This document shows, in pieces, positions 54,584 to 64,000 of a DNA stretch of 64,000 nucleotides (its first letter is position 1; each line of letters starts with the position of its first letter). The stretch lies in NCBI GenBank assembly GCA_014529385.2, contig CM043970.1:60685023-60749022 (forward strand). Direction: 5' to 3'. The position numbers were made by a program, and so were the translations under genes. The notes beneath the pieces were generated by a model. It was not told where the DNA came from, made no database searches, and saw nothing but the letters and a program-made list of their open reading frames with translations. Origin of the DNA: Adiantum capillus-veneris (lineage: Eukaryota; Streptophyta; Polypodiopsida; Polypodiales; Pteridaceae).

Positions 54584-55328
54584 TAATCATTAATATCTTG
54601 CAGGTAGTTTGTGAAAAATTACATGTTAAGCACTAACAGACGGATGTCAATTGTCAAAAAGGAATAAAGATTGTGCTGCAAGCCCCCAACCTGTGGGACG
54701 GCTCTCACATGCCCTCTCATGAAAGCATCTCAATGAAAGAATGCGGGGACCTACCAATTTTCGTCAAAAATAGCACAAGTCTCTCCATGCACTATACAAT
54801 GAAGCAATTTTTTCAAATTTTGGCATGGACAGACAGAGAGAAAGCACGAGTAGCATGGGCCAAAAGAGAAAGATTGAGAGGGCTTGCACGTCCTCTTGCA
54901 CGTGTGTGTGGGGGGGACGCCGTCCCTTTTCCCTCAAGGCATCCCCTATGATTATGTGTTTTTTTTGAATAAAATTAAGTTGTAAGACATATTCAAATGT
55001 ATACGTGGGCATTGGTCCAATTGTCTTGTCCCTTGGAAAAATTAAACCTTGACTCTCATAAGATAATTATTAGGGAAAATTACCAAAATTCCCCTCTAAT
55101 TTGTGGAAATTCCCAAAATACCCTTCAAATTTCAAAAAATCCCAAAATACCCCTGGTCGTGAGATTAAATTTCTCCAAAGATAAAAACATTTCTAGCTTT
55201 TTATAAGAAGACTTATTGTGTATCAATACAAGATGCTAAAACTAGAAATTGACTTCGTTATGTAGGCTTTGGAGATGAAATGCTTCATTATTTTTAAGTA
55301 TAATTGTCTTAATTTGTGAAAAATTGAA

Positions 55329-56480
55329 CTCCCATCACTGCAGTACAACGTGGGCAATGAACTCGCATCGCTTGCAATGCAACATGGAAAAGAAAGCTCA
55401 TGGCATTCAATGCCTTGTAAGGCGCAACAAGCAATTGCCATCAGCCTTGTAAGGCGCAGCAGCCCGATACACTCCCTGCAAGTCCCAGGACGAAATTGTG
55501 CAGCATGTTGCAATGGCCCTCCATTTCAGCACACCTTCCATATGGGCTACAGGCGTCCCCTCTTCCAAGCGCATGCGCTACAAGCACTACACTGCATTGA
55601 AGCCTGTTGGCCACGTGCCACCCATCTCCACCCTCAAAAAGCGACGGCCGAAAAATTGCTTCTTTTCTCCACCAAGCCCCTATGGCCTCTAGAGGCCAAC
55701 AATAGAATGTAAGAAAAGTCAAGACATGGCATGAGGTGAAATGATAGGTGAAATAAAAAGATCCATTTACTATTTTAAAACTCAAATAACATTAGGTAAG
55801 CTTCTATCATCACTAAAAACATTCAAAGTATACCTAATCCACTCTCCTCTAAAACTTCTTTTAGAAAGCCAAAAAAGTAAGAGGGTGAGAGAAAGAGCTT
55901 AAAAGACATGCACATTGCATGCAAGCAATGCACCCCTTCATATATTAAACACAAAATCTTTTGACTTTCCACTTTCAAGAGGCTTTTCATTTCCTGGCTT
56001 GGCTATTGCCCTTCACTTTTGCATTTTAGATGTTTTGGAAGGAGTTTTTATTCTTTCCAAAATTGTGGAGACCTACTAATCCAAAATTGGCACGACCTAC
56101 TGGGCCCACGTTGTTTTCATTAGCTGGAATCTATATAGATTACCTTGTTTGTTTCTTTTCCAAAGTGAAAGGGCAGCTAGCATCCATTCGTCATGTCCTC
56201 CCTCTGCTGCCCCGCCAGCCCTTCCTGCTCGCAAGCTGCGCCCCATCCAAGCGGAGACCCCATCTCCTCCAACCTGATGCTCATTGTCGGCGTTCCCAAT
56301 GTCAAGAACGATCTCTTCTTCCCAATCCTCAGCTCTCCCTTCTTCAACTCCCCAAAAATATTTATCCCACTGCAGGCCGCTTCTCCCTCAGCTTCTAATT
56401 CACTTCCGATGCAAATATGTACATGGCCGTCTACAGGTTCTTTGGCCCACAATGCCGAGTGCATAGACCTCTGTCCCCGC
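55329..56480. other. Region without a recognised gene
   Basis: Contains a copy of TCATGGCATT(C/T)AATGCCTTGTAAGGC (55,395-55,422; also at 53,552-53,577) and a second CCTTGTAAGGCGCA at 55,444. A segment at 55,700-55,770 is related to 34,836-34,905. Short frames on both strands show no domain. Confidence 0.45.
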
Positions 56481-56488
56481 TCGAAGTG

Positions 56489-56490
<2 letters not shown>

Positions 56491-56524
<34 letters not shown>
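56491..56524. repeat. (GA)n microsatellite
   Basis: Perfect GA tract, with shorter purine runs to 56,545. Confidence 0.97.
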
Positions 56525-56527
<3 letters not shown>

Positions 56528-56545
56528 ACAAGAGAGATGGAGAGA

Positions 56546-57310
56546 AAAATCAAATGCCTCTCCTGCTAGCTCTGTGCCGCCTTGCATTCACCAGGGGTGC
56601 CAGGTTTGCATACATGCAGGGACTGCAGGAGGGCAAGCACGGCGAGGTGATGGTGAGAGAGAGCACCACTAATTTGAGCATTTGTGTGAGAAAGAGAGGC
56701 AAGATGCTTGTGACCTAGAGACTTCATGGATTTGCCTTTCCATCTGCACGATCGAAAGAGAGAGACACGAAGCTGCGTGCCCGTACGAACCTGCACAGTG
56801 CACCCCTCTTTGTGCACACGATGGAGAGACAGACGACCCAAAAAAATATGCTCCCTCTCATTTGCTGTCGACGTGCCAAAAATAGATCCTCTCTCTCTCT
56901 CTCCACACGTCTCCTCCCTCCCTCTTTTCTCCTCAAAAATCTCAAGAGCATCTCACCAGATTCTGGTTAATCAACACCTTTTCAAAGATTGGCACGGCCT
57001 ACTACCTCAAGAAGGATTTGAACAATGAAGCAAGTCAAGCCATGCCATTTGGCAAATTATCATTGGATATAGAACTAACACCAAACAAGCTACTGCTATT
57101 CATGGAATAGGAGTTAAATTGAGGGAGCGAGTCATGCAAAGAGAGTGCCCGATTGTGTGTGTGTTTTGAGTTGCTATAGGGAGAAAGGATAGTGCACAAG
57201 GTGCTGCTTCATGGGCGGACACGTTGGAGATAGCTTAGGGCATGCCTATCAGAGCTGCTATGGGTGGAAGAAATGGGGCATTGGTTGGTTGCTAGACAAT
57301 ACTGCCAAGA
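56546..57310. other. Region without a recognised gene
   Basis: Purine-rich runs and a CT run near 56,890. No frame with a recognisable motif. Confidence 0.45.
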
Positions 57311-57314
57311 TAAA

Positions 57315-57436
57315 GTGTTCATGGTGAGAAAATATACATTTTGGATCTAGTGAAGAAAATACAATACTATTCAAGGTGTTCATGGGGAGAAAATATATGC
57401 CTTGGATTAGTGAAGAAAATATAGTACTTTATGTGA
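57315..57436. repeat. 61-bp tandem duplication
   Basis: GTGTTCATGG(T/G)GAGAAAATATA...GTGAAGAAAATA(C/T)A(A/G)TAC starts at 57,315 and 57,376. Confidence 0.9.
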
Positions 57437-57911
57437 GGGTCCTCAAGGCAAGGAAACTAATAGTGTGGGGTGTGACACGAAGCTTTGATCCAATAGCCAA
57501 ACTCATCATTGGAAGCAAAGCATTCAACCATGCCTTGTTCCAAAGAGTCTCATCAATAATAAATTCTTCATTGTCCACCTGTAGTATTTTTATAATACGA
57601 CAATCCTTCCAACAATGGAGGAGAAAGTACAGGTCCCCCTGCAACACAAGAGGGGATGAAAGAGGTGGGGGAAAGGCACATTTCCTACAATATTGTTAAC
57701 AAAGCCATACACGTGTATGATCTTTTCTTTTTATAATGGGCACAACCATCCCTGTGCATGAAATACATCTCTTTGCATCTTTAAAGATTGTAATATGCAA
57801 ATTCTTCTCCTTCACAAATCTGCTAACTCCAATTTCCATTAGTGTTGTGAGGTTGTAGAGCTTTGGGGAGATTCTGGGGACATATGCTACAAAGCCTCGC
57901 GAACAAACCAC
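57429..57911 (-). pseudogene. Unrecognised reverse-strand coding remnant
   Basis: Reverse frames read SRGFVAYVPRISPKLYNLTT, LMEIGVSRFVKEKNLHITIF and, downstream in another frame, FLLHCWKDCRIIKILQVDNE and EFIIDETLWNKAWLNALLPM. They look protein-like but match no family I know. Stops divide them. Confidence 0.3.
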
Positions 57912-58147
57912 AACGTGATGTAAAAGTTACACTCTCTCGTTTCACTTCACACATCACACCACATCAAAGTAATCAAGGCATACCTTTTGTTGATTTTAAG
58001 CTCACTAATAAACTACTTAAATCCACAAAGACAACTATTAAGTCTTAAATGAAATTACCCCTCTTGCTCTTCTTATCCAATTGCTAATACAAAATTCAAA
58101 GGTTTATCCTGTCGACACTCTTTGCACAGCAAGGACGTGCTCTGGCG

Positions 58148-58411
58148 ATGGCAGCTCAAACAGCGACGACAAGAGCGTCGCCGGCGGCGCTGCGAGACCA
58201 GCGTCCTCCTCCTCACTCGTCATTTCTCGGCCTCTCGCTCTCTAAGCATGTGCGCCCACAAGCAGCCAGGATTATGCATTCTCGCCTTCGTTGTCAGGCA
58301 GCCCATCAACAGACCCTCTCCGCTCCCTCTTCTAATGGTTCTGCTTCTCGCAGTATTGAAGAACAAACTTATGGGCGCCAGTATTTTCCTCTGGCAGCCG
58401 TCATTGGACAG
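58148..58411 (+). CDS. CHLD: Magnesium-chelatase subunit D, exon 1 (transit peptide and start of AAA+ domain)
   Basis: ATG at 58,148 opens an 88-codon exon. Residues 1-70 are rich in Ala, Ser, Arg and Gln (MAAQTATTRASPAALRDQRP), as chloroplast transit peptides are, and the last part reads TYGRQYFPLAAVIGQ. Plant CHLD proteins carry the same motif, YGRQ(F/Y)FPLAAVVGQ, at the start of the AAA+ module. The donor ACAG|GTTAGC at 58,411/58,412 falls after codon 88, phase 0. CHLD, with CHLI and CHLH, inserts Mg2+ into protoporphyrin IX, the first step committed to chlorophyll, in the plastid. The frame is intact. CHLI is excluded because of the YGRQ-FPLAAV wording. Confidence 0.93.
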
Positions 58412-58932
58412 GTTAGCCTTGGGGCTTCTTTTTCTGGCTTGCTTCGTATATAGCTTATTATCTTGAGTGATGTTACTGGCAATTCTGCTCATCGGGCTTT
58501 TGCATCAATGTCTTGTTTGCAGGTCCGTCTCACTGCACTGCTTTTGAATGTAATTTTTATCAACATGGTTTTAAAAAGGAAATTTGCAATCTCGGAAGCC
58601 TTATGTGTTAGTATACAATCGAGCATTGATTACTTTGCTTCTCTATTCCACTATGGAAAACTGGTCACTATAATCTTTATTCGGTATTTTGATTTCCTAT
58701 CTGTCCACCCATCAAAAGTTTTAATTGGCGCTTAGCGTTACCATCATCAACACTCGTTGTAAGTACAAATTGTGCTCTTTGCTGTTGGTCTGCACATTTG
58801 CAGCATTTGCCATTGCAAAGTTTGTTGTCATCGATGATGTCAGCCCTTCTTCTGCCGCTTTGCGTTGTTTGATTAGGTTCACTATGCCCAATTTTAACAC
58901 AGAAAGAAGGTAAAATGGGTTATGCCATGCAG
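58412..58932 (+). other. CHLD: CHLD intron 1 (521 bp)
   Basis: Begins GTTAGC and ends ATGCCATGCAG. AT-rich with no repeat. It splits the gene exactly between VIGQ and DAIKTALLL, preserving phase 0. Confidence 0.85.
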
Positions 58933-59111
58933 GATGCCATCAAAACAGCTCTCCTGCTTGGGGCCGTGGATAATGGTGTTGGTGGAATTGCTGTAGCAGG
59001 GAAGCGGGGAACAGCAAAAACCGTTATGGCTAGGGGATTGCATGCGCTGCTACCACCAATTGAGATAGTGACTGGCTCAATTGCAAATGCTGATCCAACT
59101 CGACCAGATGA
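58933..59111 (+). CDS. CHLD: Magnesium-chelatase subunit D, exon 2 (degenerate Walker A segment)
   Basis: Starting at GAT (58,933) the frame reads [60 protein letters not shown]. The GKRGTAKT loop corresponds to GRRGTAKT of known CHLD, the degenerate Walker A motif of this subunit, and PPIE-VVGSI-NADP is diagnostic. The donor is probably GATGA|GTATGC (59,111/59,112), phase 2. In frame readthrough meets a stop at 59,152. The conserved continuation (an acidic stretch followed by IPLGVTEDRL) is not in the remaining 4.9 kb, so intron 2 must run past the window or the gene is truncated. Confidence 0.92.
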
Positions 59112-60110
59112 GTATGCCGGATTTCCTTTTAAAGCTATCCATTACAGAAATTAGAGGCTAACATTATGACATTGGCATATATATGGACTGTTCTTAGTGA
59201 AATGAATCAATATATTATTACCATGAGTTTCTTAAAATCAACCCTATCAATGCTGCATGCTTGTAAATGGTCATTTGGTTTTTAAAACTCGCAAGGGATA
59301 CTTCAAAGTGAAAAAGAAACAGATGATGTGTGTATTGATTCAGGATCCAAGCAAACTTGATCCATCTAGAAGTTATGGCAACCTGCGTCATTGCAGTTGC
59401 TTGATAAACCTTTAGGTAAACTCTAATCCTAAGATATTTCAGATTGGCAAAGAGGAAGATGACGTTGACATAAATATAGAAGGAGGTAATGAAAGAAGCT
59501 AGGGAGAAGATTGCTGGAGTAGATTTTAACTTGTGACCGCGTCTTGTGTCAATGTTGGTTGATAGGAATATGCTTGTAGGATTGTGTGCGCAAGTATGTT
59601 GGGGGGGGGGGTGTCAAGGCGCCTCCTAAATAAGGTCAGTTATTGCAACAAAAAGAAAGCTGTTATAGCTTTTTTTTTGAGTACATTTTGAAAATCACTC
59701 AAATGGTTCAATATGTGATGTCTTTGCAAAAGGTGAAGCTACCTCTCATCAAGCTCAACGCAATTAATATAGATTTTAGTTACTTTAGGATCTAGGATTC
59801 TGATGTCAAATTTCCTACTTGTGGCACTCTTCCATGTTACAATCTTGAAGCTCACAAGAAAGAAGATTTTACTAGCTATACATCTGTTCTTCAATTTTCT
59901 TATGAACATGTTGACCCAATTTGGTTGATTCGGAATCGGTATACGTTTTATGAGTCCAATCTCCTAGTGCCTGATATATTACATTTTCTCATATGTTATT
60001 CAAGTGTGCCAAACTTATCCACATCCTTCTTGAGCTAAGGCCAATAGAGGTAAGGATCAACAGTTTCGAGTGTCGCCTCTATTCCTCATGCCTAACAATA
60101 GGAGGATTGT
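59112..60110 (+). other. Start of presumed CHLD intron 2; no recognised gene
   Basis: AT-rich. Protein-like fragments (DVKFPTCGTLPCYNLEAHKK, LQFSYEHVDPIWLIRNRYTF at 59,790-59,950) are of unknown origin. A G run is at 59,600-59,609. Confidence 0.4.
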
Positions 60111-60111
60111 G

Positions 60112-60840
60112 ACACTCCGTGTCATGTGCGCATTGTACTTGAGCCACATGGACAAGCTACTGCTAGAGTTTAGGGTCAATCTTAATCCAGTATAACTTAG
60201 GATCTAGCTTGGCAATTTTGTGAGCCTCTAGGACGTGCATGATCAGGTAGGTCATAGGTGCATACCCTCACTTCCCTCACTTGCACAGTACAATCACTTA
60301 AGCTTATAGGCATATAAACAATCACTTAAGTCATTTACTTTGACATGACATTTATGAAAAGTAGGTAGGGCAAATGGCTAGAAAACCTTTAAAAGAGTCA
60401 CTTGGCCTTCAATCTTAAGCATCTTAGAACCCAATACCCGTAGAGGGCAACGAACGCCCTAGCACCAGCCATATCAAGCGCTTTCGCCATCAGTGCCCTC
60501 AGCATTATCGTTTTCAGCATCTATATCCTCAACATCAGATTCCACCTTGCGTTTTTGCATGAGCGTCTTTCTCAGCATACAACATAGCATTAAGCATTAT
60601 ATCAGCATTTGTGCAAGTAATTTAAAGCAAGTACTTGTTCTGGCAACAAAGCAAGGGGACCCTTGAGGGTGGTTGGGACGTGACATACCTTCTCTTTGTG
60701 TGTGTGTGCGCGCGCGCGCCTCTCTCTTTCATTGTGCTGGGTCCAGTTCTTTCAAGTAAAGTAGAGTAACCTTGTGTTTGTGCGAAGCACTAGATCTGAA
60801 TTAAAATCCTTATACCTTTCGGCTGCACTTGACATTGGTA
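60112..60840 (+). repeat. Gypsy-type LTR or leader segments, related to 62,165-62,380 and 63,040-63,540
   Basis: 60,112-60,330 resembles 62,165-62,380 (GTGCGCATTG(T/C)(A/G)CTTGAGCC, ACGTGCATGATC). 60,380-60,690 resembles 63,040-63,540 (AGAGTCACTTGGCCTTCAAT, CTAGCACCAGCCATATCAAG, GAGCAAGGGGG-type run, GGGACG(T/C)GACATAC). Compound GT/GC tract at 60,697-60,719. Nested or rearranged copies of one LTR element are the simplest reading. Confidence 0.6.
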
Positions 60841-60849
60841 TCAAAGCTC
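60832..60849 (+). promoter_or_regulatory. Retrotransposon primer binding site (initiator tRNA-Met type)
   Basis: ATTGGTATCAAAGCTCTGG follows a TTGACA end. It differs from the standard TGGTATCAGAGC by one base and so marks the 3' edge of an LTR just upstream. Confidence 0.7.
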
Positions 60850-61630
60850 TGGACGAGCTTCGGCTTTGCGAACTCAAGAGAAGAATCAAGAAACCAAGAA
60901 CCCAAGTACCTATCTCGTATTTGTTTCCAAAGAAGTTTCGCGGCCCTGCCCGGACTAATGTTTGTTGCCTATAGATGTTAGCCACTCCCACCCTTAGTCC
61001 ATCTCGCATCGGGTGCGCTCCGCTCTTCATTGCTATGTCTTGGATACTCTTAAGGCATAATCTGCTCATCATGAACGAAGATTTTCTTGGGATACGCGAA
61101 GATCTAGATCTTGAATACGAAGATCCGCTTGCCTCGTATGCGGATATGGAAGGAGTTGGAGAAAGGATCCCTAACCCTCCTGTGCATGCGCATTCGCGAG
61201 TAGCGTGCATCCACTTCCATCGACATGGAACCATTGGAAGTACCTCCAAGCCTTACCTTCCATCTTCACCGGCAATGTTTTCATGATTGGACTATTCGGG
61301 TGGTAACACTTGCTCGCAAGGCAGAGTCGGCATCAAGGCTGATATTTTGCGATAGTAGTAAGGTTGCCTAGTAACTTGTAGGGTCGGTGTTTACATCACA
61401 GCAGTACCTACGTCCAAATATCCATAAGTTTGGAGGAGTTTCATTGGTTTATGCTAAGCATTCAACATCAGTTGTATAGAAAGCATTCTGTCACAAGACG
61501 GGCACCACGTGCCAATAGAAAAGTACAGACTGAACAATCTTTTAGCACTTCAATAGCAATTGAATTGAAAGAGAGAGACGACACGCGACATGGAGTGGCG
61601 AAATTCCACCCCAGAGAGTATTGGCCCTAA
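60850..61630 (+). other. Leader and possible gag start of the LTR element
   Basis: A forward frame 60,975-61,286 (EDFLGIREDLDLEYEDPLAS) contains a short acidic stretch and no gag motif. Nothing else is recognised. Confidence 0.35.
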
Positions 61631-61632
61631 AC

Positions 61633-62160
61633 CTTGGCGCCCCTTTCGGTATTTCTTTATATTGCATCAACACAGTACAAGCCGGTACTCCAGACTCTGC
61701 ACCTTCTCCAGGAAGCATGCTAAAGAATGAGCCTTAACCTCATATTTAAAGGCCCTTGGCCTTAAAAGCAATCACAGTGAAAAGCCTTCAAAACTCAAAA
61801 GCTTGGTGTAAAAACAATGCCAAAAGCTGCCAGTGAAATTTACGGAAATCCGTACAGTTGCCACGTCATCAGCCAACGCAAAACATGGAAATCTGTACAG
61901 CCTACCACGTCATCATGTTAGCGCAATTTTTGAAAACTGCCACGTCATCACCTGCGGGTCCTGCTTTATTTTAATCTTTATGTCACTTGGGGCCCCATCG
62001 GACGGGGTCCCCATAACTTGGTAGGACTTCTTCTTCTGTTACTTGTTCTTCTTAGGGTTTAGGCCCCTCGGCCGGCATCTGTAAGTTGGCCCCATTCTTC
62101 AGAGCTTTGACACGTCAGCAATTTGTGACACATTCACAGGAAGAAGTTCGGCAATTGTGT
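61633..62160 (-). repeat. Reverse-strand LTR with repeated TGACGTGG boxes
   Basis: The reverse complement matches the forward LTR at 63,521 onward (GTGTCACAAA(T/C)(T/A)..TGACGTG, then AATA(T/C)..AAGAAATA(C/T)CGAAAGGGGCGCCA at its far end). Four copies of CCACGTCATC or ACACGTCAGC lie at 61,861, 61,905, 61,940 and 62,110. The TATA-like AAATATGAGG on the reverse strand is at about 61,745. Confidence 0.75.
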
Positions 62161-62164
62161 CTCA

Positions 62165-62480
62165 CCTTGAACAAAGACATCGTGCGCATTGCGCTTGAGC
62201 CTCGTGGACAACTTAGTGCTACATGTTAGTGTCAGTCTTAGTCTAGTATAGCCTAGGACCTATCTCGACAATTTTGTGAGACTTTAGAAGGACGTGCATG
62301 ATTGGCAGGTCATAGTTGCAAATTCTCACTTGCATAATACAATCACTTTAGCATAAAGGCATATGAATAGTCACTTACGTTAAGTCTATGTCAGACATAT
62401 AGGTCGCATATAAAGGATTTTGCACGCAATGCGGCACCAAGGACCGATGCTTTGGAAAGGGTTAAGACTTGTAGTCAGCG
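62165..62480 (+). repeat. Diverged duplicate of the 60,112-60,330 segment
   Basis: See 60,112. Divergence is about a quarter of positions by eye. Confidence 0.55.
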
Positions 62481-62494
62481 CGTTGTCGTGCCTG

Positions 62495-62926
62495 AGGCAG
62501 CCATTTAGGCTTTTGAAGCTCTCAAGGCTGCAATGACTAAGGCTCCCTGTCTCATCCTTGCCTCTTGGGATGAATCATGATCCCTTTGAGGTATGGACAG
62601 ATGCGAGCAACGTCGCCATAGGAGCGATGCTTCAACACCATGGCCGACCAGTTGCATTTCTCAGTAGGAAGTTAAACAGTGCAAAAAGAATTATTGTGTG
62701 TACAATAAGGAACTTCTCTATGTCATTCATTCTCTAAAGCATTGGAAGCATTTTTTGTATGGTAGAGATTTTATCAAACCCTCAAGTGGCTCTCGTCTAT
62801 GCCTTGTGTGCATCGAAGTGACTTTCAGGCAAGGTGGTCTTAGTTTTTTGAGCAATTTGGTGGTTTGATTGAATATGTTCCTGGTAAAGCTAACCCCGTT
62901 GCATATGCGTTAAGTCGCAAAAGATA
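62495..62926 (+). pseudogene. Ty3/gypsy RNase H fragment
   Basis: Forward frames read AFEALKAAMTKAPCLILASW, DPFEVWTDASNVAIGAMLQH, GRPVAFLSRKLNSAK, NKELLYVIHSLKHWKHFLYG and, after breaks, FGGLIEYVPGKANPVAYALS. These are the linker and RNase H motifs of gypsy pol (catalytic Asp of TDAS and Glu of NKELL). Small indels near 62,575 and 62,690 break the frame. RT and integrase are not adjacent. Confidence 0.9.
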
Positions 62927-63039
62927 GATCTTGGCTCTTGAGTTGAGTTCCACAGTCTCCATTCAAGGAAGTATCTTTTGACAACATGAAAAATCAGTAT
63001 GCAGATTCCGAGTTCGGTAAGCAATGGTTGCAGGTTCTT

Positions 63040-63520
63040 GAAATGGCTAGAAAACCTCTAAAAGAGTCACTTGGCCTTCAATTTTAAGCATCTCAAGGCC
63101 TAGTACCCTCAGAGGGCAACCAACACTCTAGCACCAGCCATATCAAGCATTTTCGCGATCAGTGCACTTACATCCTCAACATCGGAGTCCACCTGGCGTT
63201 TTTGCATTAGTTCAGCCCTAGCTTTTTGCATTAGATTTAGAGCCTAGTACCCTCAGAGGGCAACCAACACTCTAGCACCAGCCATGTCAAGCATTTTCGC
63301 CATCAGTACCCTTAGCACTAGCAATTTAACACCTACATCCTCAGCATCGGAGTCCACCTTGCGTTTTTGCATTAGTTCAGCCCTAGCTTTTTGCATCAGA
63401 TTCATCCCTAGCTTTTTTCTGAGCATACTGCATAACATTCAACATTGTATCAACATTTGTGCAAGTAATCTAAAGCAAGTACTTGCTCTGCCAACAGAGC
63501 AAGGGGGCCCTTGAGGGTGG
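63040..63520 (+). repeat. Internal repeat segment of the gypsy-like element (with internal duplication)
   Basis: CCTAGTACCCTCAGAGGGCA, ACCAACACTCTAGCACCAGCC occurs at 63,100 and 63,245, period about 145, and again diverged at 60,435. The TTGCGTTTTTGCATTAG word recurs. It ends in a purine-rich tract (GAGCAAGGGGG, 63,498-63,508) just before the LTR. Confidence 0.75.
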
Positions 63521-64000
63521 TTGTTGGGACGCGACATACGGGTTTGTCACAAACTAGTGACGTGGCTGCCCAGTACACAAACACACCCGTCCTTGGCTGG
63601 CAGCAGACTGGCTGAGTGCCACGTGGCAAGTTGTACGGAACCTCCGCGGTTTGCGGCATGAAAAGCGGAAAAAGCCAACGTACGGAATTCCGTGAATTGC
63701 GGGCCTGTTTTTTTTTGCGCAAGGAATTCTACTCAAGGCATTAATTTGGGAAGCTTTTGGTCTTTGCTTTATTTTAAGCCTATTTTAAAAGGGCTTTTGA
63801 TTTACAACTTTAGGGGCTCTGCTTTTGGCATCCCTTGTAAAATCTTCATTAGTGTGGTCAGGCCTCCGACTTCTCGGAGCATCTGGACGCAAAGTCTGAG
63901 AGTGAGAGCCTCCCACTCCCTTGTACTTTGAGTTGCAGATTAATACAAAAAGAAATATCGAAAGGGGCGCCAGTCTTTGGGGCCAATGTCTCTAGGCACG
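63521..64000 (+). repeat. LTR start of the gypsy-like element (continues beyond window)
   Basis: Starts TGTTGGGACGCGACATAC after the purine tract. It carries GTGACGTGG (63,559) and CCACGTGG (63,617) boxes and ends in the window with GAAAGGGGCGCCAGTC, the same sequence as in the reverse LTR at 61,633. Confidence 0.75.

Larger units (their letters stand above)
53785..55328. repeat. Segmental tandem duplication (two units of about 0.65 kb)
   Basis: GCTGCAAGCCCCC(G/A)ACCTGTG...ATTATTTTTA(G/A)(A/G)TATAATTGTC reads at 53,792-54,392 and again at 54,674-55,311. TTGTGAAAAATTACATGTTAAG...GGAATAAAGATT occurs at 54,405-54,472 and 54,608-54,672. The right unit keeps only the left inverted repeat of the miniature transposon, so the transposon inserted first and was cut by the duplication or a later deletion. 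Confidence 0.9.

Noticed and set aside
53785-55328. CRISPR-like or LTR direct repeats
   Set aside because: Only two long copies and no regular short spacers. The repeat is a segmental duplication containing a 9-bp-TSD miniature element, not LTRs with a primer site.
58148-59111. Magnesium-chelatase subunit I (CHLI)
   Set aside because: YGRQYFPLAAVIGQ and GKRGTAKT match CHLD. CHLI has a GTGKST-type Walker A loop and different flanking residues.

Overview
This window is nuclear DNA of a land plant, dominated by transposable elements. The host gene that identifies the lineage is the start of a magnesium-chelatase subunit D (CHLD) gene, a nuclear gene for a chloroplast protein, at 58,148-59,111. 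Introns with GT/AG borders, Ty1/copia and Ty3/gypsy elements primed by initiator tRNA-Met, a chromodomain gypsy element, a PIF/Harbinger transposon and a Helitron-class element with an RPA gene all fit a plant. The very dense long GA/CT and GT arrays, layered insertions and TE-filled intron suggest a large genome. A fern or other seed-free plant is my guess from vaguely remembered homologues, not something the sequence proves.

Layout. 1-1,820: 3' end of a copia element with a 770-bp LTR. 1,821-4,535: a decayed unknown reverse-strand gene and long GA arrays. 4,536-6,500: 5' LTR, gag and protease of a copia family here called A, abutting at about 6,500 a second, reverse-strand, doubly truncated copia element (6,501-9,660). 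9,835-22,800: two convergent decayed intron-bearing genes. The forward one (10,075-13,315) looks like an uncharacterised DDE-transposase-like protein. The reverse one (22,797 down to 13,623) encodes a coiled coil and a Cys/His finger. Long introns of both are filled with degenerate GTACCAAA-type repeats, and a complete family-A copia element with a 5-bp target duplication (14,799-19,933) sits in an intron of the reverse gene.

23,084-26,254: reverse-strand copia gag and gypsy gag fragments among GT arrays. 26,930-30,831: a two-gene PIF/Harbinger transposon (forward transposase, reverse Myb/SANT-like gene). 31,000-34,560: microsatellites, minisatellites and an unrecognised coding remnant.

35,042-51,655 (perhaps to about 52,800): the most interesting unit, a reverse-strand Helentron-like rolling-circle transposon. 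It has an RPA70-like gene with good splice sites, a Rep (HUH)-PIF1 helicase gene and an endonuclease/exonuclease/phosphatase domain that was once fused in frame to the helicase. An 8.4-kb chromodomain gypsy element (37,537-45,926) splits the Rep-helicase gene, and a separate GC-rich insert of about 235 bp replaces the Rep catalytic-tyrosine segment.

52,000-57,400: minisatellites, a duplicated segment, and a 404-bp MULE-type miniature transposon with a 9-bp target duplication. 58,148-59,111: CHLD exons 1 and 2. 59,112-64,000: probably CHLD intron 2, packed with nested gypsy LTR and RNase H fragments. Later CHLD exons would lie beyond the window.

Most element genes carry stops, frameshifts or deletions. 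The RPA-like gene and the CHLD exons are the best preserved coding sequences.
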